A stretch of 64,000 nt of DNA from Arachis hypogaea (GCF_003086295.3 NC_092053.1:85435671-85499670), one strand, 5' to 3'; positions 10,660-22,000 are shown, counted from the stretch's first letter. The notes: generated from the sequence alone by a model not told the origin. Numbers and translations are program-made.

Positions 10660-11995
10660 CCTTAATGCACGTTGGCAACGTGCATGGTATTTTCCTGGTA
10701 GTGGGTTTTGATACTTGGGCGTTGTTAGCCCAAGTTGTTGCTAACAACTTGCTTTTCTTCTTCTTGACTTTACTTTCATGCTTAATGTTGCCCAGACTTT
10801 GAGTGTTAATCCTCTGCTTCAATATGGACTATCATACATCATTGGAAAGCTCAGAGTGTCTTCTTTCTAATGCACTTGGAATCATCTCAATTGGATTTTT
10901 CTAGCTCAAGTTATGCTTCCTCAAAGAAGGTAAGGTCAGGCTGCCAAGTTTGTTGGAGTTGTTGCTGAACACGCCCCTCTCTTCCAAGTTGGCAACGTGC
11001 CAAACCTCCCAAGGCTGAGACATGGGGCTGGCATTGTTGCTGAACACTCCCCCTTGTTGGCACGTTGCCAACGTGTTCGTGCTTTCCTTATGGCCCCAAG
11101 CATTCTTTGCTGCGTTGTCACAAAACACTCCAACTCTTCCTGGAGTTGGCAATGTGCTTGAGTTGGAGAGGCATCATCCAAATTGCCTTGAGTTGTTGCC
11201 AAACACACCAATGAAGGCTGGCGTTGGCAACGTGCTCGATGGGTAGAGATCCAAGGCTTGCTGCGTTGCCTTGGAACACGTCTCTTGTTCCTGGCGTTGG
11301 CAATGCCAGCTTCTCCCCTTCTTGGGCCAAGTCTTGACGTTGTCTTCAAACACACTAGTGAAGCAGCACGTTGGCAACGTGCTCTCCAGGATTGCCTCCT
11401 TCCAAGCTTTCCTCCCTGGCGTTGCCTCTAAACACTCTAGTGAAGCAGCACGTTGGCAACGTGCTCGAGCTTCTTCCCTGGGTTGCCTTGAATTGCCTAT
11501 GTCGCTGGCGTTTCCATCAAACACGTCCATACATCATGGAGTTGGTAACGTGCTCGAGCTTCCTTGGCTGGACAAAATCTTCTAGCTCAGCGTTGCCTTG
11601 AAGAACGCCTATACATTCCCACGTTGGCAACGCCCTCGAGCTCCTCCCTAGCCCAATTCCTTGCTTGCCTGCGTTACCATCAAACACTCACCCTTTCTCC
11701 AAGTTGGCAACACCCAAATGTGTTCTCCAGGGCTGCCTTGCATTGTTGGGCGTTACCATCAAACACTCACCCTTTCTCCAAGTTGGCAACGCCCAAATGT
11801 GTTCTCCAGGGCTGCCTTGCATTGTTGGGCGTTGTTGATGGACACTCTAGTTGAAGTGCAAGTTGGCAACGTGCAACTCCTTTATATTCATTTCCCAGGG
11901 CTGCCTGGCGTTGCCTAGAAGCACGCCCTTGTTCCTAGCGTTGGCAACGCCAAATTCCTCTTCTTCTTGCCCAGTTTACTTCTTGGCGTTGTTGC
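10660..11995 (-). repeat. CGTTGGCAACG palindrome array in LTR B
   Basis: The inverted copy of the array in LTR A. CGTTGGCAACG variants recur about every 80 bp (for example near 10669, 11222, 11370, 11450, 11620, 11790 and 11940). The part from 10660 to 11110 extends beyond what LTR A retains. Tandem units such as 11690-11770 and 11760-11830 are nearly identical. Confidence 0.75.
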
Positions 11996-12362
11996 CAAGC
12001 ACTCCAATGTAACTCCAAGTTTGCAACGTGTATGTTTCTCTTCTTGAATGAATTGTTAGCCACTTGCTTGCTTCATTATTGCTTCAATGCCTTCTTGTTG
12101 CATCACCTATCATAAACAAGGAAACTTGCTTCAAAGTCTCACCAATGCATGCAATCAATGTAATCAACTTTATGAGATTTATTTATTTATGCATTCCTTG
12201 ACTCATTTGCATGAAATTAGCCACAATTAACATGGTCCTTGGTATTCTTATGCATGAAAACAAAACTCATAAAAATACTTGTTTAATTCAAAGAAAATGA
12301 GTGAAACTAAACTAAAACTAACTAAACTGACTAGCTAATCTAGCAAATATGCAAATGCATCA

Positions 12363-15281
12363 GTTCACCAAGAAGAAATAAAAGAGAAGCACATGGAGCA
12401 AGGTCCAAGTGTGGGGACACCCTCTGAACACAATGCGGACACTTTGCCATTATCACTAGCCCCCAATGATCCAGAGCTTAGCCATGAGCAGAAATTGGAA
12501 TTAAAGCCCCTTCCTCCACACCTCAAGTATGCTTACCTTGAGGATAATCAAAAGTTTCCAGTTATCATTGTAAGGGAACTCACTTCTCAACAAGAAGAGC
12601 AACTGCTCAGTGTGCTGAGAAAACATAAGAAAGCAATTGGATGGAGCTTGGCGGATATAGTAGGCATCAGCCCTCAAGTTTGTGAACACAGAATATTCTT
12701 AGAAGAGGGAGCAAAGCCTGTCCGTCAGCCTCAAAGAAGATTGAATCCAACCATCTTAGAAGTTGTCAAGAAAGAAGTGACCAGGCTACTTGAAGCAGAT
12801 ATCATTTACCCCATCTCAGACAGTGAATGAGTCAGTCAAGTACAAGTGGTGCCCAAAAAGTCTAGAGTCACAACAGTCAAGAATGAGTATGGAGAGCTCC
12901 TGACAACTAGAGTGCAGAATTCATGGAAGGTCTGCATTGACTATAGGCGTCTCAACCAGGTTACTCGCAAGGATCATTACCCTTTGCCATTTATTGATCA
13001 GATGCTTGATCGCCTGTCAGGTAAATCCCATTACTGCTTTCTAGATGGCTATACAGGCTACTTTCAAATTCATATAGCTCCTGAAGATCAGGAGAAGACT
13101 ACTTTTGCATGTCCCTTTGGAACGTATGCATACAAAAGGATGTCCTTTGGCTTATGTAATGCACCGGCTACTTTCCAAAGATGCATGATGAGCATCTTTT
13201 TAGATCTTATTGAGAATTGTATGGAATTTTTTATGGATGATTTTAGTGTATATGGTGATTCATTTAGCCTTTGCTTGGATAGTTTGTCTAGAGTATTAGA
13301 CAGGTGTGTTAGTACAAACCTTGTATTGAATTTTAAAAATGTCACTTTATGGTAAAACAAGGAATTGTACAAGGACATGTTGTGTCTAACACTGGTATTT
13401 CTGTAGATCCAGCAAAGGTAGATGTCATTTCTAGTTTACCTTACCCCTCCTCTATGAGAGAAGTTCGTTCGTTCCTTGGCCACGCAGGTTTTTACAGGAG
13501 ATTCATTAAGGACTTCAGTAAGGTAGCATTGCCTTTATCCAGACTATTGCAGAAAGATATTGAGTTCGAGTTCAGTGAAAATTGCATGCAAGCATTTGAT
13601 AAGCTAAAGATCGCCCTAACTCAAGCTCCGATTGTGAGAGGACCATACTGGAGCTAGCCATTTGAAATTATGTGTGATGCCTCCAACCATGCAGAAGGAG
13701 CGGCGCTAGCTCAGCGCGAAGGGAAAGACCCTTTTGTAATTGCTTATGCGTCTAAGACTTTAGACGCTGCTCAGTCTAATTACACTACTACTGAAAAAGA
13801 ACTTCTAGCTATTGTTTTTTTCTCTGGATAAATTTCGAGCCTATTTACTTGGTACTAAGGTGGTAGTGTACTCAGACCATGCAGCTCTAAAATATTTATT
13901 AGCTAAAAAGGAGTCCAAACCAAGGCTAATACGTTGGATACTGTTACTAAAAGAATTTGACTTAGAAATTAAGGATAGGAGTGGTAACCAGAATTTAGTG
14001 GCAGACCACTTGAGTCGCCTTGAGCACATTAAGCATGACTCCACCCCTATAAATGATGCTTTCCCATTTGATAGTTTGCATGCAGTATCTGAAGTAGTTC
14101 CTTGGTATGCACCTGTAGCTAATTATCTAGTTAGCCACACTTTCCCTCCAAATTTTACTAAGCATCAAAGGGACAAGCTGAAAAGCGAGTCTAAATATTA
14201 TATATTGGATGATCCATATTTATGGAGGTGTGGTGCTGACTAGGTAATTAGACGATGTGTACCACAATCAAAATTCCAGTCCATTTTAGAGGCCTGCCAC
14301 TCATCTGAGAGTGGAGGGCATTTTGGCCCTCAAAGAACAGCTAGAAAAATTCTAGACTATGGATTCTGGTAGCCTACTCTTTTTAAAGATGCTGCCGAAT
14401 TTTGTAAATCTTGTTCCCCATGCCAAAGGTTTGGTAATATATCCAAGAGAGATGAGATGCCTCAACAGATTATGCTTTTCTGTGAAATTTTTTATGTTTG
14501 GGGCATTGACTTTATGGGACCCTTTCCAAACTCTAATGGTCACCTTTATATACTGTTAGCTGTAGATTATGTTTCTAAATGGGTGGAAGCAATTCCTACC
14601 TGTACTGATGATGCTAACACTGTTATTTCTTTTGTTAGAAACCATATTATTTGTCGCTTTGGGTCACCATGAGCAATCGTGAGTGATCAAGGCACTCACT
14701 TTTGTAACAGGAGACTGACAAGATTACTAAAAAAGCATGGAATTGTTCATAAAGTAGCAACAGCTTATCATCCTCAAACCAATGGACAAGCACAAGTGTC
14801 TAACAGGGAGATTAAACACATTCTAGAGAAGATAGTAAAATCTCATAGGAAGGACTGGAGTGCCAAGCTACAAGATGCACTCTAGGCATATAGAACCGCG
14901 TACAAGACACCCATTGGGATGAGCCCCTTCCGCTTAGTATACGGAAAGGCTTGCCACCTTCTAGTGGAAGTGGAACACAAGGCTTTCTGGGCTGTGAGGG
15001 AGTGCAATATGAATTTTGAAGAAGCTGGTGCTGAAAGGAAGCTGCAACTAGCAGAATTGGAGAATCTTTGCCTAGAAGCATATGACAATTCCAGGCGATA
15101 CAAAGAAAAGATGAACGCTGTCCATGACAAGCACATAAAAAGAAGAGAATTCAGACCAGGAGAGTTAGTTCTTCTATATAACTCCAGAATGAGGCTTATG
15201 CTAGGCAAACTGAGATCAAGATGGGAAGGTCCCTATAGAGTAGAAAAGGCAGAGCCATACGGAGTTTTTCACCTGCGTCAT
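12363..15281 (+). pseudogene. pol: pol of element C (RT, RNase H, integrase), degenerate and interrupted
   Basis: The frame enters open at the B junction and reads [13 protein letters not shown], then RT. It has a premature TGA at 12828-12830, CIDYRRLN near 12940, FMDD near 13230 and a frameshift near 13345. RNase H follows (CDAS at 13675, TEKELLA near 13795, then a frameshift, SDHAAL, ADHLSR). Stops follow at 13655-13657, 14241-14243, near 14370, 14670-14672 and 14883-14885. Integrase motifs are visible: an H2C2-like zinc site near 14300, GIDFMGPF near 14510, SDQGTHF near 14690 and a Glu in NREIK near 14810. Several stops sit where related proteins have Trp or Arg and fit C-to-T or G-to-A decay. 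The protease is missing. The frame ends at 15281, where D inserted. Confidence 0.85.
15277..15281. other. Target site duplication of D, left copy (GTCAT)
   Basis: GTCAT directly precedes the D 5' LTR and is repeated at 26024-26028 directly after its 3' LTR. Five bases is the usual Ty3/gypsy duplication length. Removing D and one copy restores the C pol reading frame. Confidence 0.95.
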
Positions 15282-16980
15282 TGATGAGCGGATAATTTTT
15301 ACGCTTTTTGGCATTGTTTTTAGGATGTTTTTAGTAGAATCTAGTTACTTTTAGGGATGTTTTTATTAGTTTTTATGTTAAATTCACATTTCTAGACTTT
15401 ACTATGAGTTTGTGTGTTTTTCTATGATTTCAGGTATTTTCTGGATGAAATTGAGGGACTTGAGCAAAAATCAGATTCAGAGATTGAAGAAGGACTGTTG
15501 ATGCTGTTGGATTCTGACCTCCCTGCACTCAAAGTGGATTTTCTGGAGCTACAGAACTCAAAATGGTGCACTTCCAATTGCGTTGGAAAGTAGACATCCA
15601 GGGCTTTCCATACTTTGGCCGAGTTTAGATGACGTAAAAGGGCATTGAACGCCAGTTCTACGCTGCTGTCTGGAGTTAAACGCCAGAAACACGTCACAAG
15701 CCAGAGTTGAACGCCAGAAATACATTACAAACTGGCGTTCAACTCCAAGATTGACCTCTACACGTGTAACATTCAAGTTCAGCCCAAGCACACACCAAGT
15801 GGGCCCCGGAAGTGGATTTATGCATCAATTACTTACTTCTGTAAACCCTAATAACTAGTTTAGTATAAATAGGACTTTTTACTATTGTATTAGACATCTT
15901 TGATCAGTTTTATGCTATCTTAGACTTTCATGGGGGCTGGCCATTCAGCCATGCCTGAACCATTATCACTTATGTATTTTCATACGGTAGAGTTTCTGCA
16001 CTCCATAGATTAAGGTGTGGAGCTCTGCTGTTCCTCAAAGATTAATGCAAAGTACTACTGTTTTTCTATTCAATTCAACTTATTCCGCTTCTAAGATATT
16101 CATTCGCACTTCAACCTGAATGTGATGAACGTGACAATCATCATCATTCCCCCACGAATGCGTGCCTGACAACCATTTCTGTTCCACCTTAGATTGAATG
16201 AGTATCTCTTGGATCTCTTAATCAGAATCTTCGTGGTATAAGCTAGATTGATGGCGGCATTCATGAGAGTCCGGAAAGTCTAAACTTTGTCTGTGGTATT
16301 CCGAGTAGGACTCTGGGATTGAATGACTGTGACGAACTTCAAACTCGCGAGTGCTGGGCATAGTGACAGACGCAAAAGGAGGGTGAATCCTATTCCAGTA
16401 TGATCGAGAACCTCAGATGATTAGCCGTGCTGTGACAGAGCATTTGGACCATTTTCACAAGAGGATGGGATGCAGCCATTAACAAGGGTGATGCCTCCAG
16501 ACGATTAGCCATGCAGTGACAGCGCATCGGACCATTTTCCAGAGAGGATAAAAAGTAGCCATTGACAACGGTGATGTCCTTACATAAAGCCAGCCATAGA
16601 AAGGAGTAGGACTGATTGGATGAAGACAGCAGGAAAGCAGAAGTTTAGAGGGACGAAAGCATCTCTATACGCTTATCTGAAATTCTCACCAATGATATAC
16701 ATAAGTATTTCTATCTTTATTTTCTATTTATTTATTAGTATTTTCAAAAACTCCATAATCAATCATTATCCGCCTGACTGAGATTTACAAGATGACCATA
16801 GCTTGCTTCATACCAACAATCTCCATGGGATCGACCCTTACTCACGTAAGGTTTTATTACTTGGACGACCCAGTGCACTTGCTGGTTAGTGGTATCGAAG
16901 TTATGAATGAAAAACAATTTATTAAGACGTGCGTACAGTGTTTTTGACGCCATTGCCTGAGTTCACAATTTCGTGCACCA
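15282..16980 (+). mobile_element. 5' LTR of element D
   Basis: It starts TGATGAGCGGATAATTTTTA and ends TTTCGTGCACCA. It contains a degenerate palindrome cluster (GGCATTGAACGCCAG and relatives, 15630-15740), a TATA box at 15864, and a U5 with GATCGACCCTTACTCACG. Compared with the 3' LTR, several of its differences are TG or CA where the 3' copy has CG, as expected from decay of methylated cytosine. Confidence 0.95.
15864..15871 (+). promoter_or_regulatory. TATA box in D 5' LTR
   Basis: TATAAATA in the context AGTTTAGTATAAATAGGAC, about 580 bp into the LTR. The same box is kept in the 3' LTR at 24907-24914. Confidence 0.65.
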
Positions 16981-16986
16981 AGTTTT

Positions 16987-17003
16987 TGGCGCCGTTGCCG
17001 GGG
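16987..17003 (+). other. Primer binding site, tRNA-Asp type (D)
   Basis: TGGCGCCGTTGCCGGGG, complementary to the tRNA-Asp 3' end, 6 nt after the LTR end. Confidence 0.93.
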
Positions 17004-17004
17004 A

Positions 17005-17022
17005 TTGTTCGAGTTTGAACAA
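17005..17022 (+). other. Hairpin directly after the primer site (D)
   Basis: TTGTTC-GAGTTT-GAACAA is a perfect 6-bp stem with a 6-nt loop, 1 nt past the primer site. H carries the identical hairpin at 56828-56845. Retroviral leaders carry dimerisation and packaging hairpins at a comparable place; that role here is inference. Confidence 0.55.
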
Positions 17023-18860
17023 CTGACGGTTCATCTTGTTGCTTAGATTAGGTAATTTTCTTTTTGTTTATTTTCAAAAAATTTTCAAAAACCTTTCAAA
17101 AATTTCTCATCTGTTTTAGAAAAAAAATAAATCTTTTCAAAAATATATTTTTCTTCAGAATTTTTAAGAATGAATTCTAGAGTTTCATGAAGCATGTTGA
17201 AGCCTGGCTGGCTGTAAAGCCATGTCTAATTATTTTGGATAGGGGCTTCCAACCATCAGCATAGAGGCAAGTTAATTGGAATGTCAGCCGTGGCATGTCT
17301 GAGTTACATACTAAAGCTTGGCTGGCTATTAAGCCATGCCTAACCCTCGGATTGGAGCTTTAGACTAAGAATACAAGATTCCTGGAATTCATATTAAAAA
17401 AAAAATTTTTGAAATCCTTATTTTCTTTTTCCTATATGTTTTTTCGAAAAAAATATACAAAAATCCAAAAAAAAAATCATAAAAATCAAAAATATTTCAT
17501 GTTTCTTGTTTGAGTCTTGAGTCAAGTTGAAAGTTTGGTGTCAATTGCATATTCATCTTGCATTTTTCGAAAAATTCATGCATTCATAGTGTTCTTCATG
17601 ATCTTCAAGTTGTTCTTGGTAAGTCTTCTTGTTTGATCTTGATGTTTTCATGTTTTGTGTCTTTTCTTGTTTTTCATATGCATTCTTGCATTCATAGTGT
17701 CTATACATGAAAAATTTTTAAGTTTGGTGTCTTGCATGTTTTCTTTTCATTAAAAATTTTTCAAAAATAAGTTCTTGATGTTCATCTTGACATTCAAAGT
17801 GTTCTTGGTGTTCATCTTGACATTCATAGCATTCTTGCATGCATTCATTGTTTTGATCCAAAATTTTCATGCATTGAGTCTTTTTCATGTTTTTCCCTCT
17901 CATCATTAAAAATTCAAAAATCAAAAAAAAAATATCTTCCCCTTTTTCTATCTTAAAATTTCGAAAATTAGATTTGACTTTTTCAAAAAATTTTAAAATC
18001 AAGTTGTTTTTATGAGTCAAATCAAATTTTCAATTTAAAATCTTATCTTTTTCAAAATCTTTTTCAAAAATCATATCTTTTTCACTTTCCTTATTTATTT
18101 TCGAAAATTTTTAAAATATTTTTCAAAAATCTTTTTCTTAATTTCACATCATAATTTTCGAAAATATCATCATCAATTAATGTTTTGATTCAAAAATTTC
18201 AAGTTTGTTACTTACTTGTTAAGAAAGATTCAAACTTTAAGTTCTAGAATCATATTTTGTGATTTCTTGTGAATCAAGTCATTAATTGTGATTTAAAGAA
18301 AAATCAAATCTTTCTCAAAACTAATTTCAATCATATCTTTTCAAAAATATCTTCTTATCTTATCTTTTTCAAAATTTGATTTTAAAATATCTTTTCTAAC
18401 TTCTTATCTTCTTATCTTTTCAAAAATTGATTTTCAAAGTTTGTTTCAACTAACTAACTAACTTTTTGTTTGTTTCTTATCTTTTTCAAAACTACCTAAC
18501 TAACTCTCTCTCTCTCTCCAATTTTCGAAAATATCTTCTCTCTTTTTCAAAATTTCTTTTTAATTAACTAATTAATTTAATTGTTGATTTTAATTTTCGA
18601 AAATTACTAACCTTTTTCAAAAACTAATTTCGAAAATCACTAACTCTGTTTCAAAAATTATTTTCGAAAATCCTCTTTCTCTCTCATCTCCTTCTATTTA
18701 TTTATTCATCTACTAACACTTTATCTCACCAAAAATCTGAACCCTCTCTCTCTGAGTTCAGATTTCCTCTTCTTCTTTTCTTCTACTTACATAAGGGAAC
18801 CTCTATGCTTGGGCAAAAAGGAACTCTATTATTATTATTTTTCTGTCCCCTCTTCTTCAT
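17023..18860 (+). other. Untranslated leader of D
   Basis: A 1.8-kb AT-rich leader dominated by TTTTTCAAAAAT and TTTTCGAAAAT strings, with a short CT microsatellite near 18505-18520. Two AAGTTTGGTGTC motifs occur at 17530-17541 and 17719-17731, copies of the polypurine-like motif. A TGGCTGGCTGTAAAGCCATG string near 17202 recurs as a variant near 17320. No reading frame is credible here. Confidence 0.7.
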
Positions 18861-21128
18861 ATGAGCAGGAGCAAGGACAAGAATATTCTTGTTGAAGCAG
18901 ATCCAGAACCTGAAAAGACTCTGAAAAAGAAACTAAGAGAGGCTAAATTACAACAATCCAGCAAGCACCTTTCAGAAATTTTCGAACAGGAAGAGGAGAT
19001 GGCAGTCGAAAATAATAATAATGCAAGGAGGATGCTTGGTGACTTTACTGCACCTAATTCCAATTTACATGGAAGAAGCATCTCCATTCCTGCCATTGGA
19101 GCAAACAATTTTGAGCTGAAACCTCAATTAGTTTCTCTGATGCAGCAGAACTGCAAGTTTCATGGACTTCCATCTGAAGATCCTTTTCAGTTCTTAACTG
19201 AATTCTTGCAGATATGTGATACTGTTAAGACTAATGGAGTAGATCCTGAAGTCTACAGGCTCATGCTTTTCCCTTTTGCTGTAAGAGACAGAGCTAGAGT
19301 ATGGTTGGACTCTCAACCCAAAGATAGCCTGAACTCTTGGGATAAGCTGGTCAAGGCTTTCTTAGCCAAGTTCTTTCCTCCTCAAAAGCTGAGTAAGCTT
19401 AGAGTGGATGTTCAAACCTTCAGACAGAAAGAAGGTGAATCCCTCTATGAAGCTTGGGAGAGATACAAAGAACTGACCAAAAAGTGTCCTTCTGACATGC
19501 TTTCAGAATGGACCATCCTGGATATATTCTATGATGGTCTATCTGAATTAGCTAAAATGTCATTGGATACCTCTGCAGGTGGATCCATTCACCTAAAGAA
19601 AACGCCTGCAGAAGCTCAGGAACTCATTGACATGGTTGCTAATAACCAGTTCATGTACACTTCTGAGAGGAATCCTGTGAGTAATGGGACGCCTATGAAG
19701 AAGGGAGTTCTTGAAATTGATACTCTGAATGCCATACTGGCTCAGAATAAAATATTGACTCAGCAAGTCAATATGATTTCTTAGAGTCTGAATGGAATGC
19801 AAGCTGCATCCAACAGTACTCAAGAGGCATCTTCTGAAGAAGAAGCTTATGATCCAGAAAACCCTGCAATAGTAGAGGTGAATTACATGGGTGAACCTTA
19901 TGGAAACACCTATAAACCCTCATGGAGAAATCACCCAAATCTCTCGTGGAAGGATCAACAAAAGCCTCAACAAGGCTTTAATAATGGTGGAAGAAATATG
20001 TTTAACAATAGTAAACCTTTTCCATCATCCACTCAGCAACAGACAGAGAACTCTGAACAAAATACCTCTAATTTAGCAAACTTAGTCTCTGATCTATCTA
20101 AGGCCACTGTAAGTTTCATGAATGAAACAAGGTCCTCCATTAGAAATTTGGAGGCACAAGTGGGCCAGCTGAGTAAAAGGATCACTGAAATCCCTCCTAG
20201 TACTCTTCCAAGCAATACAGAAGAAAATCCAAAAGGAGAGTGCAAGGCCATTGACATAGTCAACACGGCCGAACCTGGAGAGGAAGGGGAGGACGTAAAT
20301 CCCAGTGAGGAAGACCTCCTGGGACGTCCAGTGATCAATAAGGAGTTTCCGTTTGAGGAACCAAAGGAATCTGAGACTAATCTAGAGACCATAGAGATTC
20401 CATTGAACCTCCTTATGCCCTTCATGAGCTCTGGCGAGTTTTCATCTTCTGAAGAGAATGAGGATGTTACTGAAGAGCAAGTTACCAAGTACCTTGGTGC
20501 AATCATGAAGTTGAATGCCAAATTATTTAGTATTAAGACTTGGGAAGATGAACCTCCCTTGTTCACCAATGAACTAAGTGATCTGGATCAACTGACATTG
20601 CCTCAGAAGAAACAGGATCCTGAAAAGTTCGTAATACCTTGTACCATAAGCAACATGATCTTTCAAAAGGCTCTGTGTGACCTTGGTTCAGGGATAAACC
20701 TCATGCCCCTTTCTGTAACAGAGAAACTGGGAATCTTTGGGGTGCAAGCTGCTAAAATCTCATTAGAGATGGCAGATAATTCAAGAAAACAGGCTTATGG
20801 ACAAGTAGAGGACGTGTTAGTAAAGGTTGAAGGCCTTTACATCCCTGCTGATTTCATAGTCCTAGGTACTGGGAAAGATGAGGATGAATCCATTATCCTT
20901 GGAAGACCCTTCCTAGCCACAGCAAGAGCTGTAATTGATGTTGACAGAGGTGAACTAGTCCTTCAATTAAACAAGGACTCCCTTGTGTTTAAAACTCAAG
21001 GTCATCCTTCTGTAAACATGGAAAAGAGGCACAGTAAGCTTCTCTCAAAACAGAGTCAACCAGAGCCCCCACAGTCAAACTCTAAGTTTGGTGTTGGGAA
21101 GTCTCAACAATGCTCTGAACATCTGTGA
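18861..21128 (+). pseudogene. gag-pro: Gag-protease polyprotein of D with one in-frame stop
   Basis: A frame of 756 codons from ATG 18861, broken only by TAG at 19782-19784. The first 307 residues hold the gag core (FELKPQLVSLMQQNC, LMLFPFAVRDRARVWL, YEAWERYKELTKKCP, SLDTSAGGSIHL). After the stop come WRNHPNLSWKDQQ, an Asn/Gln-rich stretch, a coiled-coil-like NLEAQVGQLSKRI, an acidic linker, and a retropepsin with CDLGSGINLMP (catalytic Asp) and [10 protein letters not shown]. The frame ends at 21128 with no reverse transcriptase. No CCHC knuckle is seen. The stop is probably a CAG-to-TAG change; programmed readthrough is possible but unsupported. A polypurine-like AAGTTTGGTGTTGGG overlaps the last codons (21083-21097). 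Confidence 0.85.
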
Positions 21129-21162
21129 GGCTCCATGAGAGCCCACTGTCAAGCTATTGACA

Positions 21163-21193
21163 TTAAAGAAGTGCTTGTTGGGAGGCAACCCAA
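21163..21193 (+). other. AGGCAA-loop hairpin after the coding region (D)
   Basis: AAAGAAGTGCTTG is followed by TTGGG-AGGCAA-CCCAA (21178-21193). It is homologous to the hairpins that follow pol in B, C and H, although D has no pol. This places the pol deletion between the protease and this hairpin. Confidence 0.75.
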
Positions 21194-21335
21194 TTTTTAC
21201 TTATTTAATTTTATTTTTCTTGTTCTTTCTTGTTTTATTAGGTTCATGATCATGTGGAGTCACAAAATAAATATAAAAATTGAAAATGGAATCAAAAATA
21301 GTAGAAGAAAAATCACACCCTGGAGGAAGACCTTA

Positions 21336-21582
21336 TTGGCGTTTAAACGCCAGTAAGAAGCATCTGGCTGGCGTTCAACGCCAGAACAGAGCATGGTTCT
21401 GGCGCTGAACACCCAAAATGGGCAGCATCTGGGCGTTTGAACACCAGAATTGCACCCTGGAGAAGAGCTGGCGCTGAACGCCCAGAACAAGCATAGTTCT
21501 GGCGTTCAACGCCAGAAATGGGCAACAAATGGGCGTTCAACGCCCAGAACAAGCACCAATCTGGCGCTGAACGCCCAGAGTT
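21336..21582 (+). repeat. GGCGTTNAACGCC palindrome array, about 31-bp period (D)
   Basis: Eight units of the form CTGGCGTTCAACGCCAG or close variants, starting near 21338, 21368, 21401, 21432, 21469, 21501, 21532 and 21562. Each is a near-perfect palindrome and the spacers are GC-poor. The array sits in the spacer between protease and ORF2. The same motif occurs in the D and H LTRs, in the H spacer and in the H gag-protease region. Confidence 0.9.
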
Positions 21583-21963
21583 GTGTGCAAGGGCATTTTG
21601 CATGCCTAATTTGGTGCAAGGTTGTAAATCCTTGAACACCTCAGGATCTGTGGACCCCACAGGATCCCCACCTACCTCCACTCACTTCTTCTCACCCCTC
21701 TTTCACACAATCCCATAAACACTCTTCCCCAAAACTCTTCACCAATCACCTCAATCTCTCTTCCCTATAACCACTTCACCACTCACATCCATCCACTCTT
21801 CCCCATAAACCTACCTCATAAACCCCCCTCCCCTCCCTATATAAAGCCCTCCATTCTTCCTCATTTTCACACAACACAACCCTCTCTTCTCTTCTTGGCC
21901 GAATACACCTCTCCCTCCTCTCCTCCATATTTTCTTCTTCTTCTTCATCTATTCTTTCTTCTC
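21583..21963 (+). other. C-rich spacer upstream of ORF2 (D)
   Basis: Pyrimidine-rich noncoding sequence (many CACTCTTCCCC-like strings), including TATATAAAG at 21838-21846, which could be a TATA box for a separate ORF2 transcript about 190 bp upstream of its ATG. That promoter is inference only. Confidence 0.4.
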
Positions 21964-22000
21964 TTGCTCGAGGGCAAGCAATATTCTAAGTTTGGTGTGG
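21964..22000 (+). other. AGGG-loop hairpin plus polypurine-like motif before ORF2 (D)
   Basis: TTGCTCG-AGGG-CAAGCAA (one C-A mismatch in a 7-bp stem) is followed by TATTCTAAGTTTGGTGTGG. It lies 34 bp before the ORF2 ATG, matching the arrangement in B and H. Confidence 0.7.

Larger units (their letters stand above)
1333..12362 (-). mobile_element. Athila-like Ty3/gypsy retrotransposon B, 3'-truncated
   Basis: Read on the - strand the element runs 5' LTR (12362-9281), tRNA-Asp primer site (9274-9258), gag (from 9067), protease-RT-RNase H-integrase (7020-3496), a post-pol hairpin (3450-3433), a hairpin plus polypurine-like motif (2625-2589) and ORF2 (from 2564). It ends abruptly near 1333 inside or just after ORF2, without polypurine tract or 3' LTR. 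Its right edge, LTR end at 12362, abuts the pol frame of element C, so it inserted in C in opposite orientation. The matching left flank of C is not in the window. The order pol then ORF2 is typical of the Athila/Tat lineage. Confidence 0.85.
9281..12362 (-). mobile_element. 5' LTR of element B
   Basis: About 3.08 kb, read on the - strand from TGATGCATTTGCATATTTGC at 12362. Its other edge is set by the spacer AGTTTT and primer site. It contains the palindrome array (10660-11990), a TATA-like box near 10490 and an AT-rich U5 region with the GATCGACC and ACTTGCCGG strings that recur near U5 ends of the related LTRs here. The U5 terminus (ACGTATTA) lacks a clear CA, so the exact end is uncertain by a few bases. 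Right flank bases GTTCA (12363-12367) would be the target duplication; the partner copy is not in the window. Confidence 0.85.

Noticed and set aside
27..12362. The two similar ends read as the LTR pair of one 12-kb element
   Set aside because: The ends are inverted, the left one is preceded by its own polypurine motif, and the interior lacks a 3' LTR in the right orientation.
19782..19784. Programmed readthrough stop in D gag
   Set aside because: The position within gag is not a usual gag-pol boundary, H has no stop there, and a simple CAG-to-TAG change explains it.
21336..21582. Regular 31-bp repeats resembling a CRISPR array
   Set aside because: The sequence is plant retrotransposon DNA; the repeated part is a palindrome with similar spacers, and no cas gene is present.
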